A stretch of DNA of 64,000 nt from positions 33,639,534-33,703,533 of the forward strand of contig OZ024905.1 in assembly GCA_964017125.1 (NCBI GenBank). Reading direction: 5' to 3'. This DNA is from Flabesymbios commensalis. Lineage: Eukaryota; Annelida; Polychaeta; Terebellida; Flabelligeridae. Within the stretch, counting starts at the first letter, position 1, and every line of letters starts with the position of its first letter. The translations under genes were made by a program, and so were the position numbers. Below the pieces are notes generated by a model. The model was not told the origin of the DNA. It ran no database searches and saw nothing but the letters and a program-made list of their open reading frames with translations. This document shows positions 48,169 through 61,427 of the stretch, piece after piece.

Positions 48169-49440
48169 TGGTATAATGGTTCCAGGTCTGGCAGGTGGTT
48201 GCACACAATGACACAGTCACAACACAGTCACGGTGTTTTTTTATTTTTATGAGCCGATAATTGTAAAGTCTAGATAGATGTGAAGGAAAAATAGAAGGGA
48301 TAGACCTATGAAATCGGTAGGCGGTTGATAGGCTGTGAAATCGGTAGCCTACCGCCAGAATCGGTAAGGTTGGCATGTATGCAATGATCGTTCTTGTAGT
48401 AAAGCCATGGAGGCTTGATATCAGTAGCCTAAAATATGACATGAAAGTCTAATAAACATTCACAAAATATAGTGTTCGAGATGCTTTTAATCACGAAATA
48501 ACATGATGATATGTAACTATACAGCACATGATTAAGATGCTCAGATATGAAGCAATCAAACGTAAAGGAAATAGAGATGTTACCGGATTTAGCAATAACT
48601 TTTTCAAGTAGAAACATTTCACACAAACTCAATACAATATGGCTTCCGTAATAAATTATGCTAATAAGAAAAACGGAAGAAGTCGAAATGTTATTGTTGT
48701 TATTATTTCAACGCATTGTCACTTTTTATCAGATATAGCTGAGCCACAGTAATTGATGTTTAAAAATAAAATAATGTGTGTAGGGTAGGTTTTTAAAGAA
48801 ATTGACTTCAAGTATAACCCTCATGCAAACCTACAAAAAAAGTGAAAAAAAACTAGGGACACTGGGGGAAAATGCCAAATCAAATTGTACTTTAAACAAT
48901 ATATAGGCCTAGGCCTACCTACGCCTACGGTACCAGTGGTAAAAGATTTTCAGGGTGTACTTTTTATAATATATGAATTTGCTACAAAACTGAAAAATAA
49001 AGCAAATAAATCTAAATGATAAACATTGAAAGTAGTCTAGGGGAGACTTGGGTTCCTTGAAAGGGAACGGGCCCGTTAAGGGCCGGGCATCTGTAAGATA
49101 ATGCAGCAGTCGACGAATTCCCCGACACCCCCCACCGCGGGGCTATGTGGGGGATTTGCTTTTTGGGTGTCCCAAAAACACAAAAGTCCCCACAACTAGG
49201 GGCACATTTTAAGTCAAAACCCCCTGATAACCCCCAGGTAAAACTCCACCCAACAGGGTGGGATAAATCTCCTGGTTTGTATTTATAAATGATTTCTATC
49301 AATAATAATCATTATGTGACGACATACCTACCTCATTGCGTAACATTTAAATAAGCATTTTAAATTAATATTAGGACACAGTTAGAATACAATTTGTAAT
49401 CAACTAGGCTACTTAGTCTAGTAGAGGCCTATTTGGCCTA

Positions 49441-50925
49441 CATGGCTAACGCCCCTCACCTCCTGACATCACCTTGAACATGGCTGACGCCCCTCACACC
49501 ACCTTGAACATGGCTGACGCCCCTCGCCCCCTGCCATCACCTTGAACATGGCTGACACCCCTCCCATCACCTTGAACATGGCTGACGCCCCTCACCCCCC
49601 CCCCTCACCTTGAACATGGCTGACGCCCCTCACCCCCCTTGTCATCACCTTGAACATGGCTGACGTCCCTCACACACCATCACCTTGAACATGGCTGACC
49701 TCCCCCAGCCCTCCCTTCGGCTTGAACATGGCTTACGCCCCTACCCCCCCTCCTTCCATCACCTTGAACATGGCTGACACCCCTCACATCACCTTAAACA
49801 TGACTGACACCCCTGCACCCCCTCCAATCACCTTGAACATGGCTGAAGCCCCTCACCCCCTCCCATCACCTTGAACATGGCTGACGCCCCTTAGCCTCTG
49901 CCATCACCTTGAAAATGGCTGACGCCCCTCATCCCCGCCCCCCTTGTCATCACCTTTAACATGGTTGACGCCCCTCACTCCCATCACCTTAAACATGGCT
50001 GACGCCCCTCACCCCCCTCCCATCACCTTGAACATGGTTGACGCCCCTCACTCCCCTCCCATCACTTTGAATATGGCTGACGCCCCTCACCCCCCCCCCC
50101 CTCCATCACCTTGAACATGGCTGATGCCCCTCACTCCCACCCCCTTGTCATCACCTTGAACATGGCAGACGGCCATCACCTTGAACATGGCTGACGCCCC
50201 TCACCCCCGTTGTCATCACCTTGAACATGGCTGACGCCCCTCATCCCCCCCATCACTTTGAACATGGCTGACGCCCCTCACCCCCCTTGTCATCGCCTTG
50301 AACATGGCTGACGTCCCTCACCCACCAACACCTTGAACATGGCTGACGCCCCTCACCCCTCCCATCGGCTTAAACATGGCTTACACCCCCACCCCCTCCC
50401 CTTCCATCACCTTGAACATGGCTGACACTCCTCACATCACCTTGAACATGACTGACACCCCTGCAGCCCCTCCCATGACCTTGAACATGGCTGACGCCCC
50501 TCACCCCCTCCCAACACCTTGAACATGGCTGACGCCCCTCACCCCCCTCCCATTACTTTGAACATGGCTGACGCCCCTTAGCCTCTGCCATCACCTTGAA
50601 CATGGCTGACGCCCCTCACCCCCGCCCCCCTTGTCATCACCTTTAACATGGCTGACGCCACTCACCCCTATCACCTTAAACATGGCTGAGGCCCCTCACC
50701 CCCCCCTCCCATCATCTTGAACATGGTTGACGCCCCTCACTCCCCTCCCATTACTTTGCATATGGCTGACGCCCCTCACCCCCCTCCATCATCTTGAACA
50801 TGGCTGATGCACCCCACTCCCACCCCCTTGTCATCACCTTGAACATGGCTGACGCCCCACACCCCCCTTGTCATCACCTTGAACATGGTTGACGCCCCTC
50901 ACTCCCCTCCCATCACTTTGAATAT
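49441..50925. repeat. Minisatellite of unit 3
   Basis: Same array, 1,485 bp, equal in length to unit 1. Confidence 0.95.
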
Positions 50926-51014
50926 GTGCCATTTTAGTTACAAATTCCATAGACCCCTATATATATATTAATATATGTAAAGTAAAAATAGAAGGGATTA
51001 TTTTCAATCTATTT

Positions 51015-51349
51015 CCCAGCAGGCAATTTTCCGAATGTGACGTCGTGTCAATGTGGATATGAGGTTGAAATCACGTTGCGACGTCAGCTAACCTCAATAC
51101 ACGTCGTATCGACGTCGTATTCCCGACGTTGTTTCAACAAGAAAAAAACGACATCATTACAACGTCGTACTGACGTCATGCTTTAAACGATGTCAGGTTG
51201 AAATCGCGTTGAAATTACGTTGATATCACGTTGAAATTATGACGTTGAAATAATTTTCACATGAAACTTTTTTTAACGTCGTTTCAACGTCGGTTTGCCA
51301 TTTTTCAACGTCGTTTCAACGTTGAAACAACGCCGTCGTGCCTGCTGGG
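51015..51349. mobile_element. CCCAGCAGGCA MITE in unit 3
   Basis: As unit 1 but with one extra A near 51,147 and a T-to-G change near 51,197. Confidence 0.8.
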
Positions 51350-52141
51350 TTGACTCTTCAAAATACCAAATACTCTCACCTTACAGATGGATTTATATAT
51401 TAAAATGATTTTTTTCTTATTTTTTGGTAGGAATGGTTGAGCATATGTATGGGGTAACTTTGAACACCAAAATAAATACCACAATTGATTCACTTCAAAA
51501 AAGTTAAGCGTCCATGTTGTTAGATATATAATAGTAGGTTTTTGGTTAATTCCCCTTCGATGCCGAAATTACACTGGTTTTTTACATTATAAATAGATTT
51601 AAGCCTCCTCAAGTAAAGTTTGTGGGGTAACATTGAACATGTCAACGTTACCGCTGCACAGTTTAGAATTTTTTGTTATATCAAGCCCAACAAAATAGAT
51701 TTGAATTGCTGACAAATATTACATTTCCACATTGTCACAACAGCATACCCTACACGAAAACAATAATGAGCACTGTACTTACTCATGTAGAAATCAAAAC
51801 TTTGTGGCATTCATAATGCTGTAGCAAAATGTCCGCCATTTGTAAATCCGTTTTGAAGATGCTCGATAGGCTGATCATGAATAATTTAATGCAATATAAT
51901 GAAATATAGGGTTATAATGTATTTGGATATGGGTCATAATACGCTCAGGTGGTGCAAAAGCGTGACATAGATCTCTGATTTTCAAATTGCTCTCATGATG
52001 TAAAAACTAATACTGTGACATAGATCCGAAGTCATTTGTTTGAAAACACATGTCGGGAAGATAGTTCAAAATGTGTTCATAATATAAAAATGTGTTATTT
52101 TTTGGTAATAACGGACGTTACAAGACGGTAATTTTAACACG

Positions 52142-53423
52142 CCACACCACTAACAATAGCTTCATAGTGACGCAAGCTCGACATATAAGTACATTTTTAT
52201 TGGCTAAAAAGTAAAATAATTGCATGAAGCTGTTTAGCAATAAGATGTTTTTGCACTGCTGGAAGTGTACGAGGTAATATTGCGCAGCAAGAAAAAAATC
52301 TTAAAAGTAATAATTTAGGCAATTAATATTCGTTCATTTGTTTTCTTATTTCTTCTGTATATTCTTGGATTTCTAATAAAATATATTCTAATAGGCGCTT
52401 TGCTATGTTTGTAATATTACTTGGTAAAGTGTGAACGTTCAGTTATGGAAGGATATGGCAAGTTTATCAATTGCATTATATTTAACGGACGGACAGGACA
52501 GGAACATTAAACTTAACGGTGAATAAATTAGCAATTTCTAGTAATACACACATACTACGAGTAGTGGTGGGTCACACCAGCTAATAATTGATTGTTTTCA
52601 ACAGAAAAGTGGGTCATTCTATTATTTCGTTGGGTAAACAGAACACAATTAATGAGTGTATTTTGCGAGAAATTCTGACTAAAGCAGAAAATAAATTGAT
52701 CAAATCAAATAAATATAGGCCACAAGGTATTAGATAGATCAATTTCATTATCAGCATGGTTGAATCATTGGCATGTCCTTCATATGAAGTCTCTGACAAG
52801 TCAAATATTTACAGATCTATATGTTAGTACATAAAGAACGGACGTAACAGGACAGAAATGCTTAAATCACATGTATTGGGCGAAATCATGCGATATGACA
52901 AGGCACATGAATTACAACACGTTTCCGTCACACGGAAATTCATCCGATTTTTAGTAAAACACAACAATTTTGTTCTCATTCTTATTGAAAAACGGTGTGA
53001 GCCCGAGCTCGCTTCTTGAACCAGTGTTTGTCTCACTTTCTCCAATGAGACCATTTTCTCAGTTTGAGCCCGAAATTTGAACCTGAGACTGAGACGGCTT
53101 CTTGAACCCGGGCCCAGGACAATGAATATTCCAAAATTTACTGTAATCTCGCATGCTGCTTAAAGGTATGTGATGTTGAGCCAATGCTGGATTAATCTTT
53201 GGCCATCGTTGCAGTCGATGGGCAAACAATAATGCAGTTTTGGTTTAACGTATCATGCTTGATGGGGTGGATGCCGAATGACAATTGCTGGTTTAACATT
53301 AGTTTGCAATGTAGGACCTATGTTATAATGCATTGATCTCAGACATAACGGCCCAGCCTTCAATGAACACAAGGTCAGCCTCACTTTGTTTTCTGCGAAT
53401 ATCTTAAGTTAAACCCAACATAT
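52142..53423. other. Stretch without recognised gene
   Basis: AT-rich sequence right of the tandem units. 52,995-53,112 (GCTTCTTGAACC..., GGCTTCTTGAACCCGGGCCC) is a short repeated phrase, perhaps a MITE end. 53,165-53,400 has fragments of CCCAGC-type palindromes. Confidence 0.35.
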
Positions 53424-53579
53424 CCCAGCCAACACGCTTCATTGCCTGATCAACAAGTTTTGACGTTTGGTTCGTGACAAAGATTTAGACACACCAGACA
53501 AACACCGCAGGTAGAACAACGCTGGTTTGACCAGCATCGCAGACGATACATCAACATACTACCGTACAGTGTTTGCTGA
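53424..53579. repeat. CCCAGC-type palindromic MITE
   Basis: Left end CCCAGCCAACAC, right end GTGTTTGCTG(A)G, interior CAACGCTGGTTTGACCAGCATCGCAGACG. Same family as 4,655-4,784. Confidence 0.55.
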
Positions 53580-53703
53580 GTGCAGCCAGCCAGCTCAAAA
53601 GCAACTACATCGATGAGTGGAGTATGTTCCATCTGGCACATACATCATCCCCGGGGCCAGGTGACGTTGGGAGCATTCATTGTACTAGTATCACCTAATC
53701 CCT

Positions 53704-55905
53704 GACAGATGACGTTTGCCAAGTGTGCAGTAAGCCCTTCATCCCTTCCAAGGATGAGGTATAGCCAGTGTGTAGTGTGCCCCTCATCCCTCCTGAGAGA
53801 TGAGGTTTACCCAGTGTGCAGCGAGCCCATCATCTCTCCTAAGGATGAGGTTTAGCCAGTGTGCAATGAGCCCCTCATCCCTCCTGACAGATGAGGTTTA
53901 CCTAGAGTGCAGTGAGCCCCTCATCCCTCGATTACCCAAATTGCAGTGAGCCCCTCATCTCTGACACTGCCTAAGAGATGAGGTTTCCCGGTGTGCAGTG
54001 GGCCCTCCATCCCTAACTGTCCCTGAAAGATGAGGCTTACCCCTTGTGCAACCAGCCCCTCATCCATCCTAAGGATGAGGTTTAGCCAGTGTGCAGTGAG
54101 CCCCTCATCCCTCCTAAGAGATGAGGTGTAGGCCTACCTATAGTGTGCAGTGGCCCCTCATCCCTGACTGAAATTAAAAGATGAAGCTTACCTAGTGTGC
54201 AACCAGCCCCTCATCCATGAGAGATGAAGTTTACCAGTGTGTAGTGGGCCCTTCATCTCTCTTGAGAGAGGAGGTTTACCCAGTGTGCAGTGGGCCCCTC
54301 ATCCCTCCTAAGATATGAGGTTTACCTGGTGTGCAGTGGGCCCTTCATCCCTCTTGAGAGAAGAGATTTACCGAGTGTGCAGTGGGCCCCTCATCCCTCC
54401 TGAGAAATGAATTTTACCTAGTGTGCAGTGGGCCCCTCATCCCTCCTGACAGAGGATCTTTACTTAGTGTGCACTGGGCCTTTCATCCCTCTTGGGAGAG
54501 GTTTACCGAGTGTGCAGTGGGCCCCTCATCCCTCTTGAGAGAGGATGTTTACCTGGTGTGCAGTGGGCCCTTCATCCCTCTTGAGACAGGAGGTTTACTC
54601 AGTGTGCAGTGGGTCCCTCATTCCTCCTGAGAGAGGACTGGTTTACCCAGTGTGCAGTGGGCCCCTCCTCCCTCTTGAGAGAGGAGGTTTACCTAGTGTG
54701 CAATGGGCCCTTCATCCCTCTTGAGAGAGGAGGTTTACCGAGTGTGCAGTGGGCCCCTCATCCCTCCTGAGAGAGGAGGTTTACCCAGTGTGCAGTGGGC
54801 CCCTCCTCCCTCTTGAGAGAGGAGGTTTACCTAGTGTGCAGTGGGCCCTTCACCCCTTTTGAGAGAGGAGATTTACCCAGTGTGCAGCGGGCCCGTCATC
54901 CCTCCTGTGAGAGGAGGTTTACCCAGTGTGCAGTGGGCACTAGCTCCTCCCTCTTGAGAGAGGAGGCTTATACCTAGTGTGCAGTGGGCCCTTCTTTTCT
55001 CTTGAGAGATGAGGTTTACCTAGTGTGCAGTAGGCCCCTCATCCCTCCTAAGAGATGAGGTTTACCAAGTGTACAGTGAGCCCCTCATCCCTCCTAAGAG
55101 ATGAGGTTTACCCAGTGTGCAGTGGGCACCTCCTCCCTCTTGAGAGAGGAGGCTTATACCTAGTGTGCAGTGGGCCCTTCATTTCTTTTGAGAGATGAGG
55201 TTTACCTAGTGTGCAGTAGGCCCCTCATCCCTCCTAAGAGATGAGGTTTACCCAGTGTGCAGTGGGCACCTCCTCCCTCTTGAGAGAGGAGGCTTATACC
55301 TAGTGTGCAGTGGGCCCTTCACTCCTCTTGAGAGATGAGGTTTAGCTAGTGTGCAGTGGGCCCTTCATCACTCCCGAGAGAGGAGGCTTACCCAGTGTGC
55401 AGAGGGCCCTTCATCCCTCTAGAAAGAGGAGGTTTACCCAGTGTGCAGTGGGCCCCTCATCCCTCCTGAGATGAGGTTTACCCAGTGTGCAGTGGGCCCT
55501 TCATCCCTCTTGAGAGAAGAGGTTTACCGAGTGTGCAGTGGGCCCTTCATCACTCCTGAGAGAGGAGGTTTACCCAGTGTGCAGTGGGCCCTTCATCCCT
55601 CTTGAGAGAAGAGATTTACCCAGTGTGCATTGGGCCCTTCATTTCTCTTGAGATAGGAGGTTTATAGAGTGTGCAGTGGGCCCTACATCACTCATTAGAG
55701 AGGAGGTTTACACAGTGTGCAGTGGGCCTCTCATCCCTCCTAAGAGATGAGGTTTACCTAGTGTGCAGTGGGCCCCTCATCTTTGGTTCTGAATGAGAGA
55801 TAAGGTTTAGGGCCTACCCGGTATGCAACCAGCCTGTTCTCCTTTAGAGATGAAGTTCACACTTTGTGCAACTAACCCCTCATCCCTGACTGGGCCTGAG
55901 AGTTA
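53704..55905. repeat. 46-bp minisatellite
   Basis: Roughly 45-48 copies (from length/period) of a 46-bp unit: GTGTGCAGTGGGCCCCTCAT, CCCTCCTGAGAGAGGAGG, TTTACCCA. Each unit holds a small inverted repeat (CCTCATCCCTC / GAGAGATGAGG), so units can fold. Short open frames here (for example 54,382-54,630) are by-products of the 46-bp period. Confidence 0.95.
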
Positions 55906-55912
55906 ACCCTTT

Positions 55913-58172
55913 GTGGACTACACTATCATGTTTATTTTATTTCAACCTAACCTAAATGTTATTTATTAACCCTCTATAGGCTAGAGTATTACGTGTATTA
56001 ACCCTCTGAGGTCCACAGAGTCAATAGTGTCACGTGTCTCGAATATTAACCCTATGTGGACTAGACTATATTTCTTCTATATTAACCTTTTGATGTCTAG
56101 AGTATCACATTTCTTATTTATTAACCCTCTGTTGACTAGACTATCGCAAGTATTAACCCTATGTGGTCTAGAGTACAGTATCTGGTTTCTAATATATTCA
56201 CCCTCTGTGGACTACACTATCATGTTTATCTTATTTTAACCCACTAATGCCTAGAGCATCACAGTGTATATGTTATTTATTAACCCTCTACAGGCTATAT
56301 TAACCTGTGTATTAACCCTCTGATTCGGAGGTACAGAGAGTCTATAATATCATGTGTCTAAAATATTAACCCTCTGTGGAGTAGACTATTATATTTCTTC
56401 TATATGAACCTTTTGATGTGTAGAGTATCACATGTTTTATTTAATTACCTATTGTTGACTAGACTTTCGCATGTATTAACCCTCTGTGGTCTAAAGTATC
56501 ACGTGTATAATGTGGTAACACTCTGTGGACTACACTATCATGTTTACCTTTTTTTAACCTACTGATGCCTAGAGCATCACATATGTTATTTTTTAACCCT
56601 ATAGAGGCTAGAGTATCACGTGTATTAACCCTCTGGGGCCCAGGGAGTCAATAGTATCACGTGTCTCATGTGTTAATTTACGCACTGTTGATTAGATTAT
56701 TATATTTATTTTACATTAACCTTTTAATGCCTAGAGTATCACGTATCTCGTGTAATAACTATCTGCGGGCTAGTCTATCATATTTCTCCAATGTTTACCT
56801 TCTGATGCCTAAATTATCATATTTTTGCTATGTTAGCATTTCTAAGCCTAGAGTATGATATGTCTTATTTATTAACCCTTTGCAGACTAGAATATTAAAT
56901 GATTAACCCTCTGGGGGTCTAGAATATCACGTATCTTATTTTAGTCCTCTGTGTACTAGATTATCATATTTCTGTTATATTAATCTTCTGATTCCTACAG
57001 TACACAGTTCACATGTTTCATTTACCAACCCTCTGCGGACTAGAGTATCACATGTCTCCAGGGGCTATACACTCTCATTATTTATGTCTAAACACTGTGC
57101 GTGCTGGACAATTATATGTCTCATATTATATTAACCTTCTGGGGGCTATGGTATGACGTTGCTCATGTGTAACCCTTTGTGGTTCAGAGTTTCACATGTC
57201 TTATTTATTTAACTCCCTGTGGACTAGGCTATCATATTTATCTAATGTTAACCTTCGCATGTCTTATATATTACCCCTATGGAGGCTAGATTATCACGTG
57301 TATAGCAAGTTTAGAGCATCATGTGTCTCGAGTCATGCATTAACCCAGATTACCATTCATTTTGTCTTCTATGTTAACCTTTTAATGCCTAGAGTATCAT
57401 GTCTTATTTATTAAGCCTCTACGGACCAGACAATCATATTTCTTTCTCATAACCTTCTCATACATAGAGTATCATATGTTTTTATTGACCCTTTGCGAAC
57501 CAGATTAACACATGTATTAACCCTCTGCTCATATTTCTTTTGTGTTAACCTTCTGATGCCCGGAGTATCAGTTATAAACCCTCTGCAGACTAACGTGGCA
57601 TGTATGTATCAACCCTATGCAGTCTAGAGTATCTTGTGGCTCATGTATTAAACTCTTTTTGGACTAAGCCATATTTCTTCTATATTAACCTTCGGATGCT
57701 AGAGTATCACATGATTTATTTAATAACCCTCTGAAGGCTAGAGTATCGCGTGTCCTAACTCCCTGGGAGGTCTAGAATGTCGAGAGTTTCACGTGTCTAA
57801 AATATTAACCTTTGTGGGCTACACTATCTTATTCATCTTATTTCAACCTTCTGACCTTCTCATTCCTGGAGCATCATATATATGATTTTAACCCCTGGAG
57901 GCTAGATTATTGCGTGTATTACCGTTTATGGCATAGAGTACCACGTGCCTCATGTATTAACTAGAATAAGATATTTATTCTATATATAAAGTTCCTGATG
58001 CCTATAGATTATCCTGTGTCTCATGTAATAGCTCTATCATATTTCTTTAATAATAACCATATGAGTATCATATCTATATTTTTACTAGAGTACTACATGT
58101 ATTAACCCTCTGTGGTCTAGAATATCATCTGTCTCATGTAATAACCCTTTGAGGACCAGACCACCATGTTTC
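55913..58172 (+). repeat. ~39-bp minisatellite, direct orientation
   Basis: Array of ATTAACCCTCTGTGGACTAG + ACTATCATATTTCTTCTAT and ATTAACCTTTTGATGCCTAG + AGTATCACATGTCTTATTT, two unit types that often alternate. It abuts the 46-bp minisatellite with no spacer (GGGCCTGAGAG/TTAACCC). Copies become more diverged toward the right. Confidence 0.9.
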
Positions 58173-59972
58173 TTGTATATCGTCATCCCAATGATCACGA
58201 TTCACCGTCAAGCTCGTTTCACCTTATATCGCACTAATTTGCATGAAGATGTCCATAGACTAGAATTATGGAAGTTTTATATTTTCGTCGTTCGACGCTG
58301 GAAATTGCTTCTATAAATATAAATGTTATAATTGATTTAACAAAAATTAAACACCATAATGTACATATTATATCTATTGTATGCATTTTATATTTGATAG
58401 ATGCCAATAAATCAATGTTTCATTTCAATTTATATTTACGTCGTATATATTGTATTGCTGTACTGCAGTAAATTCCATGAATTATGCACTGCTAGAACAG
58501 AGAGATCACTATCAACCTATTATGTTTGCATTAATTAATTATGTTTAAGTACATGTATTCAACATAATAATGTAAGCCTATGTGCACAGAGAAGCTCAAG
58601 GTCGAACACAAATCATTCAATCACTCGGTGCAGTCATAGAAAATAATTTAGCTTACTCTTACAATGTTATAGCTTTATTTTCAATGTAAATATGTACTAC
58701 CTCTCACAATATCGCTTTTAGTGAGCTAAACATATACCTACTGATGACTGTTAATTGTTAATAACCCTTTCAATCCTGAATTTACCTTTCTCATCTGCAT
58801 TCACTACAAACCGAAAATTGCTATCGCAATTCTTGACTTTTAGTTGATGAAGTTAACTTGAAGTGTGTGGTAAATTGAAGAAAGATATTGTTCCATGGAA
58901 TTTTTGTTCTAAGTCTCCTATGTTTTAGGAAATTAAATCATTCTTCAGAGATGCAAAATGATGTTTTGATGCGTCGTGGGGGTTTAAAGGGTTAATTATT
59001 GATCCTATTTAGGGCGCTTGTATCCTCAGATTTTTTTTACAGAAAGAGAAAAAAGACACTAAATGATTAATACTAATAAAAAGTGATTCACCAGTTAAAG
59101 TAGCTCCTTGGGATGACATCAATTTTCGTTTTTAATTCCGTACTGAAGTAGTGTATCCCACGGATCATGGTTTTTTTCAGAATTTTCATATTTAAAAAAA
59201 AATTTTTTATCAACATTTCTATGAATCCAGAAGTAACCCTAACGAACTATTTGTATACCTGAAGGACGATTGAATGTTCTCACAGCATTGGGCCACATGC
59301 TGATGGCATCGGCCCAGCGTTGGGTAGACAATCAGCGCTGCAGGTGTATCCTCCCGTGTCCTGGCTATAAGACACCAAATATACGACCTGGAAATACAAC
59401 TATTTCACTCTTTTTCGGTGCTTTACATTTTTTGACTTTTTCGTATTTTTAGTTAAGATCAGTAGGCTATATAGCTCCATATAGTTTGAATTTTCAAAAG
59501 TGACAACATTGAAAATGTCTCATCCCAAGGGGTCCCTTTAAAGAAGACGAGTGGTTTTTCTTCACTGATCAATAATATTTGGGCCTATCTCGTGACGGTA
59601 CTACTCCTTAGAACGTTCACCGCGTATAAAACGTGGGCCCACCTATTTCGTTTAAATAAGTAAATATTGTTTTCGTTTCTATTTTATATTTTTACAATAA
59701 ATCAATTGGAACTTGTCAGTGTAGTATATTTTGTAATTGTTTACATGTAAACAAAATGTATGTGTCACAACTTTATTTATACATTAAATTTTGTGTACTT
59801 TTTCAGTTGCTACGTTGCCACAGCAACCCAAAATTTAAAAGACTTCCGCAATTCTAGTCTATGTACGTGCTCACAAATTATGGACATATATTAAGAAGCT
59901 AAAATAAAATTAATGATTTTTTTATGAATTAAGCCAGATTGTATCGGCTTTAATACAGAAGACATGTAATGC
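58173..59972. other. Central segment between inverted minisatellites
   Basis: AT-rich, no gene recognised. It is bounded internally by an inverted repeat: CATAGACTAGAATTATGGAA at 58,254 and TTCCGCAATTCTAGTCTATG ending at 59,863 (two mismatches). Contains the piggyBac-like MITE at 58,761 and a CCCAGC-type fragment at 59,280-59,360. Confidence 0.6.
58761..58995. mobile_element. piggyBac-like MITE, copy 2
   Basis: Left ATAA-CCCTTTCAATCCTGAATTT, right GGGTTTAAAGGG-TTAA. Ends match the copy at 23,758-23,951; the interior is more diverged and longer. Left TTAA is decayed to ATAA. Confidence 0.6.
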
Positions 59973-61245
59973 TCCAGGCAACAGAAGGTTAACATTAGAT
60001 AATTATAAAAGTCTAGTCGCAGAAGAAGAATATTTGAGACAAGTGATACCCGAGACCCCCGAGAATTAGTACATGTGTTACTCTAGTCCGCAGAGGGTCA
60101 ATAATTAAAAAATATGAGACTCTAGGTATCAGAAGGTTAATATAGAAGAAATATGGTAATCTAGTCCACAGAGGGTTACTACACGAGACACGTGTTACTA
60201 TCAACCCTCTGGAACTCAAATTCTAGTTTATAGAGTATTAATAAATAACATTTATGATGCTCTAGGCATCAGTAGGTTAAAATAAGATAAACATGATAGT
60301 GTAGTCTACAGAGGGTTAACATATTAGAAACTTTATATTCTGGACCATAGAGGGTTAATACTTGCGATATTCTAGTCAACAGAGGGTTATTAAATAAGAC
60401 ATGTGACACTACAGACATCAAAAGGTGAATATAGAAGATATATGATAGTCTAGTTCACAGAGGGTTAATATTTTAGACACGTGATACTATCGACTCTCTT
60501 CACCCCAGAAGGGTAATACACGTAATACTCTAGCCTATAGAGGGTTAATAAATAACATATGTGATGATCTAGGCATCAGTAGGTTAGAATAAGATAAACA
60601 TGATAGTTCAGTCCACACAGGGTGAATATATTAGTAACGTAATAATCTATGCCACAGAGGGTTAATACTTTCGAGAGTTTAGTCAACAGAGGGTTAATAA
60701 ATAGGAAATGTGATACTCCAGACATCAAAAGGTTAGTATAGAAGAAATATAATAGTCTAGTCCACATAGGGTTAATACTGGAGACACATGATACTGTCGA
60801 TCCTCTGGATCTCAGAGGGTTAATACACATCAACATCTAGCTTATAGAGGGTTAATAAATAACATTTATGATGCTCTAGGCATGAGTAGGTTAAAATAAG
60901 ATAAACATGATAGTGTAGTCCACAAAGAGTTAACACATTAGAAGCGTAGATATTCTAGACCACAGATGGTTGATACTTGCGATAGTCCAGTCAACAGAGG
61001 GTTAATAAATAAGAAATGTGATACTCCAGACATCAAAAGGTTAATATAGAAGAAATATAATAGTCCAGTCCACATAGGGTTAATGTTTGAGACACGTGAT
61101 ACTATCGACTCACTGGACCTGAGAGGGTTAATACACATCAAACTCATCCTATAGAGGGTTAATAAATAACATTTATGATGCTCTAAGCATCAGTAGGTTA
61201 AAATAAGATAAACATGATAGTGTAGTCCACAGAGGGTTAACACAT
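59973..61245 (-). repeat. ~39-bp minisatellite, inverted orientation
   Basis: Complement of the array at 55,913-58,172: repeated AGAGGGTTAATA, CATCAGTAGGTTAAAATAAG, TAGTCCACAGAGGGTTAA. Longer repeats of ~300-350 bp are visible within it (for example starting GGGTTAATAAATAACATTTATGATGC at ~60,232, 60,850 and 61,155), so this side has its own higher-order periodicity. Confidence 0.9.
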
Positions 61246-61427
61246 TAGAACACATTGGATCTCCAAGACGTACACTTCCTTGGATATCTTCGTGACAGTC
61301 GTCGATAAAGTACAGGTACTAGCTCACGATTAGTACTATATATTTTGATGCTGTAAAAAGATAACAGAGCTATGTTATCCGATATGCTAACATTTATCAC
61401 AGTTATCACATTTTTTGTCAAACGAAT

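Larger units (their letters stand above)
47638..52141. repeat. Tandem ~4.5-kb segment, unit 3
   Basis: 4,504 bp. A few private changes are visible, for example GATGTCAGGTTG at 51,190 where units 1-2 have GATGTCAGTTTG, and CTTTGTGGC at ~51,803 instead of CTTTGAGGC. The right junction reads CCACACCA where the unit start reads CCGCACCA. Confidence 0.95.

Noticed and set aside
54382-54977. Frames with MGPSSLLREEVYLVCSGP repeats
   Set aside because: By-products of the 46-bp minisatellite; the frame follows the repeat only while indels permit.
55913-58172. TTAACCC repeats considered as interstitial telomere sequence
   Set aside because: The motif occurs once per ~39 bp inside a longer unit and is not a tandem hexamer; animal telomeres are TTAGGG/CCCTAA.
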